From Aphrophora alni (lineage: Eukaryota; Arthropoda; Insecta; Hemiptera; Aphrophoridae), in NCBI GenBank assembly GCA_963513935.1, contig OY740771.1, forward strand, positions 18,397,349-18,461,348: 64,000 bases of DNA, read 5' to 3'. The translations under genes were made by a program, and so were the position numbers. The notes under the pieces were generated by a model. It was not told where the DNA came from, did not search any database, and worked only from the letters and a program-made list of their open reading frames with translations. The stretch's first letter is position 1; each line of letters starts with the position of its first letter. Below, in pieces: positions 12,080 to 24,817 of this stretch.

Positions 12080-13150
12080 AAAAATATATAATAAAGACCC
12101 ATAGCCATTAAATACTCTAACAGCGTCAGTGTCGGAAAAGAACAAGCGTTGGTCAAGAGAGACCTGATGAAAGCGAGAGGTCTAACTCAAGACGACATGG
12201 AAGTGTACATACATTTAGGTTCCCTCAATATTTTTAAGCCCTTATTCACTATAGTGTGCCTCTGAGTGTTTTGTGGAATAGAGGTGACAATAAATGGGAG
12301 GGGGGTATGAAAAACCTGTTGATCATCATCATCCCCTTATAGAAAACAACGAAGAAAAGCACGTAAAATAAATCCCCTATCTCTCAAGAAATGCTCCAAT
12401 AGCGTCAAAGTCGGAAAAGCGTTAGTCAAAAGGGACCTGAAAGAGAGAAATCTAGGCTAACCCAAAACTACATGGGCAAAGGGGGGATGTCGAATTGAGC
12501 CCACGGTCTGTTAGGGTCGTAAAAATGTCGGTTGAATTGGGCCCATGGTCAGTTCGGAGGCAGTGTCGAATTGGGCCCATACCTCTACAATCATGACCTA
12601 CAAAATGGAATTCTCGCATCCACCATAAATACATTCAAACATCTAAAATAGGTTACGGTTAGGTTAGGTCGTACATTAAAATAAAAACGAATGTCTGATC
12701 ACTTAACAAAACTAATGTTGCCCGATCACCTTAATGATAAATGTTGCCCGACTGACCAGGGGCCCAATTCAACCCCGACCCCCCCCAAGGAATGTTTTGA
12801 CCGTGGGCCCAGTTCGACCGTAGATCCGATTAGCATCCCTCAATATTGCCAAGCTCATACTCACTATAGTGAGCCCCTGATGGTTTTGATGGTTGGAGGT
12901 GAAAGTAGAGAGAAAATGAACAACCTGTTAATCATCCCCTTATAAAAAAAACAATGAAGAAATGAACCTAAAATAAAGACCCATAGCTCTCAAACAACCT
13001 AATAGCGTCCGATCGAAAAAGTACAAGAAATATCTGATAATAAAGATTAAAGAGAGAAATCTAATCTAAGACTAAACGAAAAAGGTGTAAATCCAGCTAG
13101 GTCTCTCGGGATTGTCAAGCATGTACTCACCAAAGTAACCCCCTGATGGT
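12080..13150 (+). repeat. Degenerate tandem repeat with a GGGCCCA-rich insert
   Basis: The landmark AAATAAAGACCCATAG recurs at about 12090, 12370 and 12970, each followed by an AATAGCGTC..GTCGGAAAA segment and AAGAGAGAAATCTA. CTCACTATAGTG and a CAACCTGTTAATCATC segment also recur. The block 12480-12830 interrupts the series and contains several variants of CGAATTGGGCCCA in both orientations. Small open frames here are fortuitous. Confidence 0.65.
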
Positions 13151-13159
13151 AGTCAAGGT

Positions 13160-16100
13160 TCATTTGTGTTTTCTGCATATTATTCCTGATCCTTAATAGG
13201 TTTGGTCACACACGGGTTTAGTCATTAATCTCACATTTCACGACAATTAAACTTTCTCACACATCAATGATCAAAACTAAACACTACTAACAAAATGTCC
13301 GTCACAATCTACTACAAAAATATGCCCATTACTTGTGCCTCAGGAAAACTTCTTTTTTTTGAGAAAAATCACATTTTTGGAACATCCTGTATTATCCTAC
13401 TGAACTTTGTATCGCCCTGTAGATAGGTCAGGTTAAGAGCTTTAAACTAAGAAGTCTAAAGAATTTCTTGAAATATTAAGTCGTTTCCATACTTTTATAT
13501 TTCTTAGACTACTATTGTATTTTGATACTTCAAATGTGTCTTGTGTTATAAAATAGGATCTAATTGTTTCAAAATAAGGTAGATAATAAGCTATTCAAAG
13601 ATTTTCTTAACTGAATTACAGGGCAAGGTTGTTAAAAAACAGCGTGACCTCGGTAACACCCATTTTTGTTTTAGCCTACATAGTCTTAAAAAGCACAATC
13701 CATGAATAAGAAAACAAAAAATAATCGGGCGCGACTATAAATAGGAAATACGCAAGCTCAAAGTCGAGAAAGTGAGGTTATTTAAAGTTTCGTGCATATG
13801 GATGGAATAACGCCTAACCTAACCTATTACCGATGTTATCCCGCATTTAACCTAATTTAACCTTTTACACATGTAAGACATATACTAGCTATTGATTTTA
13901 AAAGTAGGTCGTAATTGTTTTATTGAAAAATGGAATGGCACGCTGTTCTTAACAATTACCCACAAAACAAATGTTATAAGCGTCCCGTGATCATTTCAGG
14001 TTTATCTTGTTTCGAAATTACTCAAGAAACCATAAAAATTTTTTACACTTTCTGTTTAGAAAATTGATTCGAATTTTAAATCTCCACATTTTACCATAAT
14101 TTGATCTAAATCGTTAACAATCTGTCATAGTGGGAGATAAAACAAATTTGTATGCATTTGGAGAGTTGAAGAATAGAGACGATTTACAAAAATTGCATTT
14201 ATTATTTGTTTTAAACATGTAAAGAAATTTCTTCCTTAAAATTGTAATACGTTTCTAACACATTTTGTTTTTAAGAAGTTAAATTTTTGTAACTTGGATA
14301 GCCTACATTTATATTGAGTTTATATATATAGACTACCGTTTTTTTTAAAGAGTTAATTCTCTAGAAGTTCTGGTCAAAAAGTATGCCCTTAAGCTATTTA
14401 AGATGGTTATTTTTCACCAAACCTAAGAAATAGTGTTTTTCGTCTAAAACATTTTTTGTTTTATGTCAGTTTTCTCGGAAATTAATTGAGATACAGTTAT
14501 GGAGCCTATTTTATGTAATTTTCCATATAAAAAACACACAAGGCCATGATATTTGTGCCTTAATTTGGGATTAAAGAATTACACCTTCATTATACTCTTG
14601 GAGCAAAAATCTGACGAAAATTTTGGCTACCCGTTCGCTAACTAGAAGAGATAGAATTTTTGGACATGTGTTTATTCGTAATTTTGAATCATCCTGTAGC
14701 CTACTATGTTTCTATAGGCCTGTGGTAGGATAGTAAATATTTAGTAATTAATGCAGCCTAAACTTTAAGATTTTTGAAATATAGTCAAGTAGGCTAACTG
14801 CAATTACTTCAAATTTTATTTTTCAAACAGAATAGACTTATAATTCATTAAATTAATTGGGCAACTATAATTATCTAAATGGGTGTAGTAGCCAAAAATA
14901 ATAGCACAACCTATATTTTCACTATCAATACAAAACATGACCATTTTATTTGAGTATTAACTTATAGTTACTAAACATATTTTAAAATTAATTTTAATAA
15001 GAGTTTTGCATAATAATAAAACAAAACATATCAACACCGAAAATGAAAACTACGAACCAAACAGCAAAATTATTTACCTTGCCTAAGCACAGTAATTTAA
15101 AGGCTAGCTTCAAAACGTAAACAAGACTTCCTAAGGCTAGTTATAGTTTTACATTTGGGTAGGCTATTAAAGCAAGTCATAATATTTAGCACGGTGTAGG
15201 CTATGCCAGGATTATACCTAAACACTATAATTGTAAATAAAGTATACTAAAACAATAACATTCGTTTGGTTTGACAATAAAACTATGATAAACTGTTGAG
15301 CTTTCTTACCTTTGAATTTTAACCTAAAAGCCTGCAACATCGTAGTGGTTTGGAGTCAACTCCTTTTATTAACTTTTAGGTTCTTATAGGAATAGGAACT
15401 TATCACACCTATAAGTATTACTGTTCGAACATAAGATGCACAGAATACAGAACTGCGACTTATAAATAATCAAACATAAAATACAGTATACAACACACAC
15501 AAAATAACGTTAACGTCTCAATTCCCAATTAATTGTTGATTTGTTGTCAACTCCAGTGAAGTGTAGTGGCGGTTTTTAGTACTAACTAAACGTATTGCCA
15601 TGCATCTTTTGGACAGCTGCCAAAACATATGATTATTGTTTTAAGGCATTGTTTTATTTTTAATCGTTTTAACTCTCATATTTATATACAATAGTATATT
15701 TCATCACAAGGGAAAAAGTGAAACTTTTCAATACAATCTCAAGTTTTGAAAAGGAGCGAGGATCGAAATGCTTCTTTTGTCCAAGTGATGAACTATATTT
15801 TTCGTTATACTGCAAATAACATAAGAAAACAATTTCACAAAAACTAAAATGTTAAAACCTATTAACCTTCAAATTATGGTAACAGCTGTTTTAACAGTTA
15901 TTTACAATCAGAGTATCAGTTATTTTTAAAGATGCTTTACAATGAATGGTTAATTATTTCGTTTAAACGAAGTAACAGCAACCTTGATCTCAGCTGATGT
16001 TTTTAGGTCCTAGGCCTAAAAAGAACAACTTTAGCATCTCAATGCATGTATTGAAAACAGCTATTTTGAAGCAGTATGACGGAAAACAGTATTATGTTGA

Positions 16101-16440
16101 GAACAAAATTGATTTTTATGGATTTACCTGTTGTTAAATTAGTTTTTAAATAATGCTGTCCGAAACAATCAGCTGTACCAAACAATATTTTTTACTTCAT
16201 AGGCCTATTATGTAGGATTATTGTATAGATGCAAATGATTCCATGTTGAGTTTTCGTGGACATTTTGCGCTTGTGCATCACCCACTCCAAAAATATGTTT
16301 ACAAAATGTCCGTAAACCTATGTTTATTAATAATAGCATTATTTTTTCGAAAACTGTTTGATTAATTTTGTTATTTATAGATTTTGCAGTTTCTAATTAT
16401 GTATGTAAATTATTATGTTGTATCTCAAAATTTGATGTAA
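13160..16440. other. Unassigned AT-rich stretch
   Basis: No gene or array recognised. Isolated features are GGAACATCCTGTA near 13380 and CATCCTGTAG near 14690, both resembling ends of insect fold-back elements. A short CCTAACCTAACCTA tract lies at 13812, and several TAGGCTA/TAGCCTA octamer-type sites lie between 14290 and 15200. Confidence 0.5.
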
Positions 16441-16443
16441 TGT

Positions 16444-17176
16444 AGTCCTAAATCCAACAGCTACGTATCGTATTGTAGGCACTTTATCCAACAGCTACAT
16501 GACATATTGTAGCTCTACATCCAACAGCTATATGATGTATTGTAGGCCTACACCCATGAGCTACGTGACGTATTGTAGGCTTACACCCAACAGCCACGTG
16601 ATGTATTGTAGCCCTACACCCAACAGCCACGAGATGTATTGTAGGCTTACACCCAACAGCCACGTGATGTATTGTAGGCCTACACCCAACTGCCACAAGA
16701 TGTATTGTAGGCTTACACCCAACAGCCACGTGATGTATTGTAGCCCTACACCCAACAGCCACGTGATGTATTGTAGGCCTACACTCAACAGATACGTGAC
16801 TTTTGTAGGCCTACACCCAACAGATACGTGACTTTTGTAGGCCCACACCCAACAGCTACGTGATGTATTGTAGGCCTACACCCAACAGCTACGTGACGTA
16901 TTGTAGCCCTACTCCAAACATCTACGTGACGTATTGTAGGCCTACACCCAACAGATACGTGACTTTTGTAGGCCTACACCCAACAGCCACGTGATGTATT
17001 GTAGGCCTACACCCAACAGATACGTGACTTTTGTAGGCCTACACCCAACAGATACGTGACTTTTGTAGGCCTACACCCAACAGCTACGTGATGTATTGTA
17101 GACCTACACCCAACAGCTACGTGACGTATTGTAGCCCTACTCCAAACATCTACGTGACGTATTGTAGGCCTACACA
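16444..17176 (+). repeat. 33-bp minisatellite with higher-order structure
   Basis: About 22 units read roughly CACCCAACAGCCACGTGATG then TATTGTAGGCCTA; a shorter 32-bp variant has GATACGTGACTTTTG. Each unit holds two palindromes, TAGGCCTA and CACGTG or TACGTGA. A block ending in the variant ACTCCAAACATCTACGTGAC repeats at 16911 and 17139, a 228-bp period of seven units. The open frames of 92-110 residues on both strands are read-through of the repeat, not genes. Confidence 0.95.
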
Positions 17177-17369
17177 CAAAATACCAATGACCGTGAGATC
17201 GGTTAACCCAAGCCCAGTTTTTCCCTCATTTCTGATGATTTCAAATTCTCATTGGTAATTTTAAGAGAATAAAGTATAATCTAACTTTAAGAAACAATGA
17301 AGGTTATTCAATCATTTTTTCCTCGTGTTTAAACATAACTCTATTGAAACACGGAAAATATAATATATG

Positions 17370-17530
17370 AGCACATTATAGCACCCTATATAAAATTTCA
17401 TGTTCCTAACTAAATTTTTGTAGCCGTTATCGTACTTACGAACGAACGAAGACGGACAGACAAAACGAAAATCACTTTTTTAGTTTCCTAAGGTCATGAA
17501 ACGTGAAGATCAGTTCTCAGTTCTTGACGA
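17370..17530 (+). repeat. R2 dispersed repeat, partial copy
   Basis: Carries AAAATTTCATGTTCCTAA, TTTGTAGCCGTTATCG, GACGGACAGACAAAACG, AGTTTCCTAAGGTCATG and AAACGTGAAGATCAG in the family order. Confidence 0.7.
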
Positions 17531-18130
17531 TACACCCAAAATCACCCCAAACTGTGTAAATAAAAATATCTACATAAATTATTCTGTCTTCAAAGATCTG
17601 TCAATCTTTAAGTAGTTAAATTAAAATTCTAAAAACAACAGAAAAGGACGATGAAAATGATTACTTTATTCTTTATGTAAAGCTGGCATCGGAGAGTAGA
17701 TTAAAAATATTAATAAATATTACAAAGGAGAGACGCTACAAAGCCGAGTTAATCAAAAGCAAAGATAGGGGATGAATAAATTCCAACCCTTATGAAAATA
17801 ATTGCTCTGGGTCAAAAAAAATGAGCTCATGGTAAAGAAGATAAATTTAAAATTTAGTACCAATTAGGTTCTGGTGAAGCAAAGGAAGGCAAGGAGCTTG
17901 TCTTAATAAATAAGGAACATGGCCAACTCGGGAGTGGGAAGAAATCGTAGTAGTTAATGAAATTTTGACGTCCCTTGAGGCGGGGGAGGGGGGAGGGTTG
18001 AATTTATGGGCGAGCGTGCTTCTCTACCTGTACTGATGGCGTATACTCCTACTACGTCAACGTAGTAACTGTTATGAAGCACCCTCATATATTTTGTATG
18101 AAAAGCAGTGTTAAATTGATTTGAGTTGTT

Positions 18131-18760
18131 ACACCGGGTCTTTCAAAAGTAAGTTAAAACTTTAATTGACTATAGTTAATTTGTTTTTTTTAACTTTGAA
18201 CAAAATAAAGTATATATTCCTTTGGAATTAAAAGGGATTAAATAAAAAACCAACTTAAATTAACCCAAATTCGTACATTTCAGGGTTTTTAAGAACAGGT
18301 GGTCACCATTCTCTTCCTGGAGTCTTTCTGTATGCCCTTTGTGCAACATTTCTTAACATCTCAACATTTATCTCAGTTACGCTTTAAATAATAGCTTTTT
18401 TTTCAGTTCTTCAACAGACCTTCTCTTGATGTCTAAAACGGACCCGGTTCGTTCAGACTTACAACATGCTTTTTATACGTGAGACGCTACACGGTCCGTC
18501 CCTCAAACCGTTGCGAATACGAAACTTCTTAACCCGGCTGATAAATTTTCATAACAACACTGAATCAATGCGATGCGTGTTTGTAAAGTCATAATGGAAT
18601 AAAAGAAAATCAATTTATTGTAAACTACTACAAGTTCACCGCCTACAAGATTCCTGTGTTTGAAATTAGTCACAACGAGAAAACTCGTTGTTAGAGCAAC
18701 ACTTAAATAACAACGAATATAACAGCTGATGTTTTAATAAATCCTAATTTATATCCGCAT
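18131..18760 (-). mobile_element. R4 transposon remnant, copy 1
   Basis: Begins CCGGGTCTTTCAAAAGTAAG and aligns along about 600 bp with 49828-50460 and over 230 bp with 31390-31625. Shared landmarks are CCCTCAAACCGTTGCGA, ACCCGGCTGATAAA, GAATCAATGCGATGCGTG and ACAGCTGATGTTTTAATAAA. On the reverse strand at about 18280-18370 a decayed frame reads like the end of a mariner-type transposase (..EMLRNVAQRAYRK..), consistent with the copy at 49950-50090. I infer a Tc1/mariner-group element with the transposase end at the left terminus. Confidence 0.6.
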
Positions 18761-20769
18761 ACAATAAAGAGTTTTTCTCAGGGATTGGATGACAATTTAC
18801 GAAACCACAACAATTTAAAGTTTTAACTCACTTTAAAAAGAACCGGTAGGCCTATATCATAGCAGTCATGTGCTGTAGTGGAATTTATGTAATGGGGAGA
18901 CTTGTGGAAATATTTGATTTGAGGTATTCCGAATCGAAAATTGTTTTGCAGTGATGTATGTCTGTCTATAAAGTGAGCTACAGACTAAGCGGGTAGACCG
19001 ATTTTTATCAATTTTGTATGTGGGTGTATTTTGAGCACATCTCGATGCGTTTCCCTAGTCTTCTTTAGAAAATCCCACAAAACCGCCTGCCCTGAATATT
19101 ACAGTATTTTTGGCGAGGAATGCGAAAATTTGGTTTGATTAGGTTAGGTTGGGATGAATAAGGTCTGAATTTGCATTACATGCGTCATAAACTGTAAATA
19201 TTATAAAATAAAATCAAATTTAAAAAATGCCCAAAATATTCTGAACAATGTGTTATGTAGAAAGACCACTTAATTAAGAAAATAATTAACACTTAAATAC
19301 CAATGAGTAAATTATTGTAACAAAAATGGACATGAAATTGAGACATCCATGATTTAAATCTAAATGTATGTAAATAAATTGTTTCATACCTTTTGATGAA
19401 TCCTCTGTCTCCAGAGCAGTTGTTTTAACATTTCATGGGCGAATGTAGGCCTACGCATTTTCATGTTACCTGCAAATCAACAATTTTTAATGGTTATGCA
19501 AATAAAATCATTTTGGTGAAAAAGTATCATTATTTTGTTATTCCGCCAATGTATGTAGGCTATTATATGATTTGATGAAACTATTGGAATATCGTACACT
19601 ATTCTGATAAAAAACTTTAAAAGGAAGACTTTTGTTACTTTATAGACTTTTTGAAGACTTTTTCATAAAGGCTAACTTAAAAATCTGTTTTGCAAACTCT
19701 GAAAATGGCCGTCCTTTTCCAACATGTCTGCCACCTTCCTACTTTCTTATGGGGACTCCTATTTTTTATGGTGTTTTCGAATTTTGCACAAAATTTTAAG
19801 AATTTTATTCGAGTAGTAATAGATAGGCTACATAAATTTCGAATATTTGATGTTTTCAGGAGGCAATTTTCCACATTTCCCATAGCTGAATCAAGATAAA
19901 AACGCAGAATCTATTGTAAACCTGTAAGGTAGTAGTGTAGAATAAACTAAATACAGAATTAAATCGTCTAAAAAAGTATACGTTTTATTTGTTCATTAGT
20001 ATTTACACATCCTATACAATAGTCTACCTATATGTTTAAGATTCAACAATGGGAAGTATAAAAAAAATGCCTCCTGAAAATGCATCAAAAGTCGAATGTT
20101 CAAAACTTTAGGTGCTTAGGCTATTACTCATAAACAAGTAGGTTTATCGAACAATTAATTTCATCACGACATATTAATAGTACCCACATATAAACATCTA
20201 ACCTAACCTACCCGAACTTAACTTAACCTAACTCTTAACCTTACCTAACCTAACTTATTCGTGATAATTATTGCTAAATCTAGTAGGCTACCCTACTAAT
20301 TGTCATAAATGAAAAGGATTCCATTTAAAAGAAGAAAAAAATGGTGGAGTTGAAATTTTTAAAATGTCTGAAAAGCATCAATGGAGTATGAGATTAGAGC
20401 AAATCTCAGAAAAATTCAAAAAAAAAAGTTAAAACTTAAAACATAACCTATAGGCCTAGTTTCTATCAAGTCTTAAACGGTTTTGTCAGATGCATAGAAT
20501 TCTGTGAGTGGTACATCATCCTTCAAGAAGCTGATAACTTTTATAAAAACATTCTGTGTAGGCTTGTACAGGGTGTCTACAATCCAAATGTTTTATTGAC
20601 TTTAAAAAATGTTAGCAACGGTCAAGTTAGGTTAGCAATTTAACAAGAAGGTTTACATCTATGTACATGTGGTCCAGCCAAGGAGCCCACCAAATAAAAA
20701 CCATAATAAGTATAAATTTGGATGTAATGGGAAGGGATTCTAAATAATAAATTTTAATTGGCACTTGCG

Positions 20770-21190
20770 ATTTTGTTGAGCAGTGCAAGATCACGTAGAA
20801 GGGGGGGGGGAGAGACGAGGAGTGGAAGACTTGCACCAGCGAGCCGAGCGAGAGTCTGTTCCGAGAGCCGCGAGAAGGAAGACCGCTACGAGACGAGGTC
20901 AGTCCATTTTCGGCCACGTGCTAGCTAAATTAAACGGTATGTTTTTCGGCCACTATTAAGGCTTATCTAGCCGTTGTCTTTTTTATAAATTATAATTATA
21001 TCTGTAATCTTCTAATTCGGCGCTAAAATAAAAGACAACATTTAATTTAATTTGCGTTGCGTGCGTTCATTAGCGTCCTAACCCGACTCCTTGGCCCATC
21101 CTGACAAGATTCGGCTAAAGTGTACGCGGTCTCCAGCCAGCCGGAGCTTCCAGCTGGTCAAAAGAAGTGGAGACGGTCACATACAGTCAG
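20770..21190 (+). other. G+C-rich block, LTR- or promoter-like, unassigned
   Basis: This is much richer in G+C than its surroundings. It contains a poly-G run, GAGCCGAGCGAGAGTC, GGCCACGTGCTAGC, an AATAAA at about 21027 followed by GCGTTGCGTGCGTTC, and an imperfect palindrome GGTCTCCAGCCAGCC..GTGGAGAC. The order promoter-like, AATAAA, G+C-rich tail recalls a solo LTR, but I find no second copy and no clear TG..CA ends. A 5' untranslated exon is the alternative. Confidence 0.3.
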
Positions 21191-21474
21191 CTACATTAGA
21201 ATTTACATATTCTCCTAAGGTAGGCTATAGCAGGTCCTAATCTAAATGTATATTCTGTCAAAGATTGTAGAATAACTGGCAGCTTATTAAGTAGTTGACT
21301 TTGTAAGCTGATAAGATATTAAAGTCTAATTATTATGCGAGTGTGGTTAGGCCTATATTTTCTGACAGATTCTTGTTAACAAAGGTTAAGGTTGAGTAGA
21401 TAATAGAATAGAGGAAACTGTTATAATCCGCAACTGGTGATGGAAGACAATTTAAAGTCTTCTGGTATAACTGT

Positions 21475-21675
21475 TTAGGCAGGTATTTTTGCTGGTGGGA
21501 TTTTGGGTGGGACCGTCACGAAGGAAGTGTCATCCATAACGAAAAAATGATTCTCTCTGAACAACTCCGACTTCTTCAGGAAAAACTGATATACAGGATG
21601 GCGCATCACCACCTTGCGGAAGAATGGATTGGCAGAAGAGGAACACCGCCACCGAATGGCCTCCTCGTTACTCAA
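21475..21675 (-). pseudogene. Possible transposase fragment (mariner-like)
   Basis: A 66-residue reverse-strand frame contains FFLKKSELFRENHFFVMDD followed by TSF. In some insect mariner-group transposases the first catalytic aspartate lies in a comparable VMDDxSYFT context after a basic KK/RK stretch. No second or third catalytic region follows downstream on the minus strand (below 21475), so at best this is an isolated piece. It could also be an unrelated open frame; the assignment rests on one short motif recalled from family knowledge. Confidence 0.35.
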
Positions 21676-21884
21676 ACCTCACGCCGATGTGTGAGCTTAA
21701 CAGTATTGAACACGTAAAACAAAGTATAGCAACTGAATTCGAGTGGTTTTTTTCATTGAAATGATAATATGTGTGTTTTGTTGTTGAATAAATGAAAACT
21801 TTCCATTAAAAAAGAAGGCGGGTGTTTTGAAGATAGACAACTTAACAACATTATGTATCTTTTACTTACAGGGTAGGTTAGGTG

Positions 21885-22080
21885 ATCGTAGAAACATTTC
21901 AACCTCGGTTTTTGACTGATATTCAAGTTCCATAACCTCAGGAAACCCGAAAAGTGATTTTCTGACAGCCTTCCGTTGTTGTGTCTGTAACAAGCACTAT
22001 AGCGGAGACAAAAATAAGGATAGGAATTTGGTATAGGGGGCAATGATGAGCTTATATGTGGATATTGAATAAAATTTAAT
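21885..22080 (-). repeat. R2 dispersed repeat, reverse copy
   Basis: The reverse strand reads CCAAATTCCTATCC, CGCTATAGTGCTTG, AAAATCACTTTTCGGG, TTTCCTGAGGTTATGG and a GACTGATATTC complement, in family order. It lies against the duplicated segment that follows. Confidence 0.65.
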
Positions 22081-22084
22081 TAAA

Positions 22085-22620
22085 AACCTCAAAATGGCGG
22101 CTGTTTTAAAACTTATTTATTCGAATCTCGTTTATTATTAAACTTATAACACACTAAATTAGATAAAAATTTGCGAATTTCAATTCTTCACGTAATGGTA
22201 CCATCTCCACGATGGAGAATGCAGAAGTTATTGTAGAAGATGAACATTTCAAACACTGACCTCCCACAATAATGACACGAAATATTCGAGAAAAATGTGA
22301 AGATTAATGATTCCAAAATAAGATAAGAACATGAAATTTGATATAGGAGATTGTAAAGTGCTTATATAAGAACACTAGCCTATGCAATTCAGATATATTA
22401 AATTTCAATTTCAAAATGGCGGACATTAAAAACTTATTGTTCATATCCCGTTTATTATTCAACTTATAACTTATTAAATTAGATACAAACTTCCGTATTT
22501 TAATTCTGCATGTAATAACACCATCTCCACATCTCAAAACAGAGAAGTTATCGTCAAAATAAAAATATAGAACCCTGACTTCCCTCAAAAATGATCCGAA
22601 ATATTTTATTGAAATGAGTT
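22085..22620 (-). repeat. Two-copy tandem duplication, ~325 bp
   Basis: TCAAAATGGCGG, TATTATTAAACTTATAAC, ACCATCTCCACGATG and CCGAAATATT-like segments in the first copy (22091-22300) recur with changes at 22420-22610. Between them lies another R2-like reverse segment (GAACATGAAATTTGATATAG). Confidence 0.7.
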
Positions 22621-22689
22621 CAAGTAAAAATAAATTTCATATTAATAAAACGCTAAGTCTGTACTTTTGATTTTCCAACTCAAAAACTG

Positions 22690-23145
22690 TAAGGGCAAGG
22701 AACTTGAAATTTTGCACAATCATAGACCATAGTAAGAAACTGCTAAAACCGAAGTTTCAAGTAGCCTATATAAGTCAAGTGGTTCCTGAGATATAGGTTC
22801 CTGAAGTTTCAGAAATCTCCATATTGAAACTATTTCAATATATAGGCTAGGAACTTTAAATTTTGCACAATCATAGACCTTAGTGAGAAACTACTAAAAC
22901 CGAAGTTTCAAGTATATAAGTCAAGTGGTTCCTGAGATATAGGTTCCTGAAATTTCAGAAATCTCCATATTGAAACTATTTCGATATATAGGCTAGGAAC
23001 TTGAAATTTTGCACAATCATAGACCTTAGTAAAAAACTGCTAAAACCGAAATTTCAAGTAGTCTATATAAGTCAAGTGGTTCCTGAGATATAGGTTCCTG
23101 AAGATTCAGAAATCTCCATATTGAAAATATTTCGATATATAAAAA
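22690..23145 (+). repeat. Three-copy tandem array, 146-151 bp units
   Basis: GGAACTTGAAATTTTGCACA or a near copy starts at 22699, 22850 and 22996; each unit ends CCATATTGAAACTATTTC. The first and third copies carry an extra 5 bp at one TA site (TAGCCTA at 22762; TAGTCTA at 23059) that the second lacks (22913). This accounts for the 151/146 difference. Confidence 0.93.
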
Positions 23146-23369
23146 GTAAACAAATAATTGTAAATAAAAACAAATGTATCAGCTGTTTGAAATTAAATAC
23201 ATTTAAGAGTGTTTAAACTCAGCCATTTTAAGATGATTATTTTATCCTTACACTGTAAATGTTAGCAAATTTTACTTAATTTTACGATATATTTCTTTTT
23301 TGTTTTGTGCAAAATCTTATTTTAGGTGTATGATCTTATTTTACGAGGTTGTCTTGAGATTGTTTACAT

Positions 23370-23794
23370 ATTGTTTGATGCTTTTACATCCCAGTCTTAC
23401 AGTAATAGGTCGAAAACTTACTGCTCGAGAAAGAACAGAAGCTGATGATCACAACAGATTGAATACACGTGAACGCATGAGGCAACTGCGTCAAAGTCAA
23501 GATTACAGAAATAATGAATAGGGACAAAATACCTCAGCACATCAGGAGGCGAGATGAGATTTGGTATATCGCCAACACGAACAAGAAATAGACACGGTAG
23601 CACATCGAAGAAAACGTTTTAAAATTGCGTTAGACTTTAATGACCAAATTGAACCTAATTATTTAGGAAAAATAGAAGAAGAATGCTCTGAATATTCCGC
23701 ACTGTTATTTTCATGTGAAAGAAAGGGAGTTGGAGATGGATTTAGTCTTTTTTGTTCGCATGTTAAAGTCAAACTACCTTCAATTTCGCCTTAA
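23370..23794 (+). pseudogene. Helitron Rep/helicase N-terminal remnant
   Basis: One reading frame, broken by stops at 23519 and near 23552, gives a basic ARERTEADDHNRLNTRERM stretch and then RQHEQEIDTVAHR. A cysteine-rich C-terminus ends in LFCSHVKVKLPSISP. Animal Helitron proteins have an arginine/glutamate-rich region of short repeats followed by a zinc-binding segment ending CC..GKVxLP, just before the helitron-like replication domain. Here the second Cys of that pair is Phe, and Gly is His. No replication-initiator or helicase domain follows, so this is a dead 5' fragment. The Helitron 5' TC and 3' hairpin-CTRR ends were not located. Confidence 0.7.
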
Positions 23795-24239
23795 AATTAA
23801 TGAACTTTTTAAATTTTTTACCCGTAGTAACACGGGTACGTGGGTCGCTTGTTACGGAATAATTGTCTAAAAACAAAAAATGAACCTTGACACCGCCGTC
23901 ATTAAAAGTTTGATTTTAGTAAAATACATTTTACACTGAGGATGTTCTTTTTATGACACAAGAGAAGTAAGTTTACGACTTAATTAAATATATAAATATT
24001 TATTACAAAAACGGAGTTCGCTGATCATTATATTTTTTTATTAACAACTACCAAACTTACATTTTTGATGACAAATATAATTAATTTGTATTTATTTTGA
24101 GGATGACTAAGTGAGGCAACATTTTTTTTTGCAGCATTTACGACAGATTGTTAATTTAAACTACATAAATCAATCCTTTCCCTTAAAATAATGGTCAATT
24201 CTAGAAATAATAACTCCACGACAAAAAGTGAAAACTCGA

Positions 24240-24500
24240 AAGACGAGCAGTATATCGATATTTCAAAAAGAGAGGGTGGAGCCGCCGACGTCCAATAAGA
24301 AAGAGCGTACTAAACACAGTGGTGGGGGTATTCGAGGGTGGATCTACCCCCTAGTCATGTCACAGTCGAGACCGACGTACAAGCGTGCGTAGTGTGTATA
24401 CCTTGGTGTGTTAAGTGACAAGATTTTAATTAGATCCTAAATACTGTGAGACTATTTTTAGTGATTACTGGTAGCAGGTGACCCACAATTCTAGTTCTAA
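24240..24500 (+). promoter_or_regulatory. G+C-rich, promoter-like island (candidate only)
   Basis: Local G+C rises sharply (GGTGGAGCCGCCGACGTCC, CACAGTCGAGACCGACGTAC, AAGCGTGCGTAGTGTG) in an AT-rich region that shows no match to the window's repeat families. A potential splice donor GCAGGTGACC lies at about 24474. It is 12.8 kb upstream of the first Lim3 exon seen, so it could be a 5' untranslated exon and promoter of that gene. There is no ATG frame and no other support. Confidence 0.2.
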
Positions 24501-24817
24501 TTTGACCACTCACTTTAAGGGGTAGGAAAGTATTGGGTTAGTTATCTAAACTGGTGGAACGACAACATTGTGAAAATATTTAAAAAAACAAATTGTTTTT
24601 AAAAAGTTGTTTTTGATAGTTGAGTTAGAAAAAATAATAGGGTAGAGAGATTTTAAAGAATATTAGAAATTACAATTTATAACATTTTAGTCTTAATTTT
24701 AAATTTGTTAGTATGTACTAGCAATACCAAGGTTCCTTGTTCGATCTCCACCTTTTTTTATATAGTCGTTTCTATCAGGTCTTTCTTGAATAATTTGTTT
24801 TTTCCCAACTCTGATTG

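Noticed and set aside
16484..16848. Open frames of 92-110 residues on both strands with regular peptide repeats
   Set aside because: They are translations of the 33-bp minisatellite (33 is divisible by three, so frames stay open) and are present on both strands.
19677..19899. Opposing 68- and 69-residue frames
   Set aside because: Overlapping frames on both strands of the same sequence with no domain; neither is supported.
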